A DNA stretch of 6,830 nt. It comes from Thiotrichales bacterium. GTDB taxonomy: Bacteria; Pseudomonadota; Gammaproteobacteria; PS1; Pseudothioglobaceae. This document shows, piece after piece, positions 5,263 through 6,830 of the stretch. Every line of letters starts with the position of its first letter. Within the stretch, counting starts at the first letter, position 1. Both the position numbers and the translations under genes were made by a program. Under the pieces are notes generated by a model. That model saw nothing but the letters and a program-made list of their open reading frames with translations, was not told the origin of the DNA and ran no database searches. The stretch covers positions 1-6,830 of the forward strand of contig NZUR01000034.1 of the NCBI GenBank assembly GCA_002698045.1, written 5' to 3'.

Positions 5263-5978
5263 GCGAAAAACTACCGCCAAAACATATAGCTATTATTATG
5301 GATGGCAATGGTCGGTGGGCAAAGTCAAAACACCTTCCTCGCTCTAGTGGACACCAAAGGGGCGTTCGAAGTGTTCGAAAAATTGTCAAGCATTGTGCAA
5401 AAATAGGCGTTAACACCTTAACTCTTTTTGCGTTTAGCAGCGAAAATATGAAACGCTCTGATGAAGAGATTAGCGTACTCTTTAAGCTTTTCTTAACTGT
5501 ACTTAAAAATGAAACCAAAAAACTCAAAGACAACAATATTAAACTCAAAATTATTGGCGACCTTTCTGTTTTTACACCAGAAATTCAATCCTTGGCTGAA
5601 GATGCTCAAGAGCAACTTCAAAGCAATAATGGACTAAACCTTGTTATCGCTGCAAACTATGGCGGACAATGGGACATCACTGAAGCTGCAAAAAAAATTG
5701 CTGAACAAGCCTCGACTGGCGGACTTAATCCTCAAGACATCGACCCTGCTTTATTTCAGAAATACACCTCTTTGGCAAAATACCCTCAAGCTGATTTATT
5801 GATTCGCACTAGTGGCGAGGTAAGAATAAGTAATTTTTTACTCTGGGATATTGCATATAGTGAGCTCTACTTCTGCGATACATTGTGGCCTGACTTTGAT
5901 GAAGATTGTCTTAATCTTGCCATTGAAAGCTTCCATTCGCGCGATCGACGCTTTGGCAAAAGAAACGGAAACACATAA
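5259..5978 (+). CDS. uppS: Undecaprenyl diphosphate synthase (cis-prenyltransferase)
   Basis: UppS (IspU) extends farnesyl diphosphate with eight isopentenyl diphosphate units in cis to make the C55 lipid carrier for peptidoglycan and other surface polymers. The 239 residues cover the whole family fold. Key residues align with the E. coli enzyme at an offset of 11: Asp15 in IMDGNGRW, His32 in GHQRG, Asn63 and Arg66 in SENMKR, Glu70, and Arg183, Arg189, Ser191 and Glu202 in the RTSGEVRIS and SELYF region. The usual Trp of the FSSENW motif is Met64 here, an uncommon change in a substrate-binding loop. No clear ribosome site precedes the ATG, and an upstream nine-codon frame overlaps it as ATGA. 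The stop shares one base with the cdsA start, so the genes are surely co-transcribed. uppS-cdsA-dxr is a widespread bacterial order. Confidence 0.96.
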   Translation: MSEKLPPKHIAIIMDGNGRWAKSKHLPRSSGHQRGVRSVRKIVKHCAKIGVNTLTLFAFSSENMKRSDEEISVLFKLFLTVLKNETKKLKDNNIKLKIIGDLSVFTPEIQSLAEDAQEQLQSNNGLNLVIAANYGGQWDITEAAKKIAEQASTGGLNPQDIDPALFQKYTSLAKYPQADLLIRTSGEVRISNFLLWDIAYSELYFCDTLWPDFDEDCLNLAIESFHSRDRRFGKRNGNT

Positions 5979-6784
5979 TGCTGCTTAAGAGATTAATAAC
6001 TGCTGCACTTCTAGGTCCTCTAGTTATTATGGGAGTCTTAGTTTCAAATCAAAACCAATTTGTAGGAGTCCTTATAGTGATCCTTATAATTGCGTCGTGG
6101 GAATTCTGTAGCCTTATAAAAATAAAATCTATAGCTGGAAAAGTTGCGTTCATCATTCTAGCTATTGCTATAACTTATTTTTTAAAAGAGGAGCCGTCGC
6201 TCCTGAGGCCAGTTTTAATTGCCTCGTCACTTTGGTGGATTATTGCATTATATTGGACCCTTACTTTTCCAAAGCATGGCCGGTATTTAGATAACGCCTT
6301 ATCTATAAAACTAGTTAGCGGACTGTTTTTTTTAGTTCCAATGGCTTTAGCACTAATCACGCTTCATAAAAACAGCACCTCACTAGTTTTGCTGCTCCTT
6401 GCTCTGATATGGGCGGCAGATATTGGAGCTTATTTCGCTGGCAATGCTTTTGGTAAAAATAAGCTTTGTCCTAATGTTAGTCCTGGAAAAACCATTGAAG
6501 GCGCCTTAGGTGGAATTATTTTCTCTCTTGTAGTTGGCGCTTTATATGTTTTGATAACAACCGACAAGCCCACTCTTGAAAACTACTTTAACTTCGGAGT
6601 TTTATCACTAATTGTTTCTTTGGTCTCGATTCTTGGTGATTTATTCGAAAGCATCCTTAAGCGAATAGCAGACGTAAAGGATAGCGGAAAAATTCTTCCT
6701 GGACACGGTGGGCTTCTTGACAGAATAGACAGTCTAACCTGTGCAGCGCCAGTCTTTTTTCTTTTGTTTAGTTTTTTAATATGA
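5978..6784 (+). CDS. cdsA: Phosphatidate cytidylyltransferase (CDP-diglyceride synthase)
   Basis: CdsA is an integral membrane enzyme that joins CTP and phosphatidic acid to give CDP-diacylglycerol, the precursor of phosphatidylethanolamine, phosphatidylglycerol and cardiolipin. The 268-residue protein is of normal length with several membrane segments. The family signature is intact at 225-251: SILKRIADVKDSG, then LPGHGGLLDRID, with Lys-Asp and His-Gly-Gly in place. The preceding conserved block AADIGAYFAGNAFGK (146-160) and SPGKTIEGALGG (168-179) is also complete. The ATG overlaps the uppS stop by one base (TAATG), and a GGA about 8 bases upstream may help initiation. Its TGA overlaps the dxr ATG as ATGA, so all three genes are translationally linked. 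Confidence 0.96.
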   Translation: MLLKRLITAALLGPLVIMGVLVSNQNQFVGVLIVILIIASWEFCSLIKIKSIAGKVAFIILAIAITYFLKEEPSLLRPVLIASSLWWIIALYWTLTFPKHGRYLDNALSIKLVSGLFFLVPMALALITLHKNSTSLVLLLLALIWAADIGAYFAGNAFGKNKLCPNVSPGKTIEGALGGIIFSLVVGALYVLITTDKPTLENYFNFGVLSLIVSLVSILGDLFESILKRIADVKDSGKILPGHGGLLDRIDSLTCAAPVFFLLFSFLI

Positions 6785-6830
6785 AGAAAGTTTCTATATT
6801 AGGCGCAACTGGCTCGATCGGCCTCAATAC
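6781..6830 (+). CDS. dxr: 1-deoxy-D-xylulose 5-phosphate reductoisomerase, first 16 codons (runs off the right edge)
   Basis: Only the start is present: MKKVSILGATGSIGLN. The GATGSIG stretch is the NADPH-binding glycine motif with which Dxr proteins begin. Dxr converts DXP to MEP, the committed step of the non-mevalonate isoprenoid pathway that feeds UppS. The ATG overlaps the cdsA stop by four bases (ATGA), and the position after uppS-cdsA is where dxr is usually found. With so few residues the call depends on this motif plus context, but the two agree well. Confidence 0.88.
   Translation, partial: MKKVSILGATGSIGLN

Noticed and set aside
5231..5548. Minus-strand open frame of 105 codons overlapping uppS
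   Set aside because: It is antisense to the conserved N-terminal half of uppS and resembles no protein family.
6175..6360. Minus-strand open frame of 61 codons inside cdsA
   Set aside because: It is antisense to conserved cdsA, with no supporting signal.
1..6830. A previously undescribed multi-gene system
   Set aside because: Every gene of normal size belongs to a recognised housekeeping or oxidase-assembly family, and there is no unexplained coding stretch large enough to hold a new system.

Overview
The window looks like the chromosome of an AT-rich, streamlined gammaproteobacterium, probably marine. The reasons are the aa3-type cytochrome c oxidase assembly set with a DUF2970 protein and a SCO-like CxxxC membrane protein (a combination typical of Gammaproteobacteria), the Cox15-type CtaA carrying CPDWPGC, the uppS-cdsA-dxr order, short intergenic gaps and AT-rich spacers. 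SUP05/Thioglobus-like or similar lineages would fit, but the genus cannot be fixed from this sequence alone. I see no mobile element, CRISPR array, tRNA or rRNA.

Layout. The left edge holds the 5' part of coxB (minus strand), which reads leftward out of the window. A 368-bp AT-rich spacer (554-921) separates it from the divergent plus-strand pair ctaA (heme A synthase) and sco1 (copper chaperone of the oxidase CuA site). Facing them on the minus strand is a tight three-gene run read right to left: a SCO-like thioredoxin-fold membrane protein, ctaB (heme O synthase) and a 63-residue DUF2970 protein. sco1 and the DUF2970 gene converge and overlap by 9 bp at their stop codons. Upstream of the run, also on the minus strand, is hisF (histidine biosynthesis). 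A 150-bp spacer (5109-5258) then leads to the plus-strand run uppS, cdsA and the first 16 codons of dxr, joined by 1-bp and 4-bp overlaps.

How the genes fit together. CtaB farnesylates heme b to heme O and CtaA oxidises heme O to heme A, the cofactor of the CoxA subunit. Sco1, perhaps with the SCO-like protein, handles copper and thiol chemistry for the CuA site of CoxB. Five assembly genes and the CoxB start therefore form one respiratory module in three transcription units. The right-hand cluster supplies isoprenoid precursors (Dxr), the undecaprenyl carrier (UppS) and CDP-diacylglycerol for phospholipids (CdsA). hisF is a housekeeping neighbour with no functional link to either.

The gene content is ordinary and I do not see a new defence, mobile or biosynthetic system. 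The points most worth checking are regulatory or fine-scale: a perfect 10-bp inverted repeat over a candidate ctaA promoter, a good promoter with its own ribosome site between hisF and the SCO-like gene (which revises that gene's start), a nine-codon upstream frame joined to uppS by ATGA, the His-rich insert in Sco1, and a Trp-to-Met change in a conserved UppS loop.
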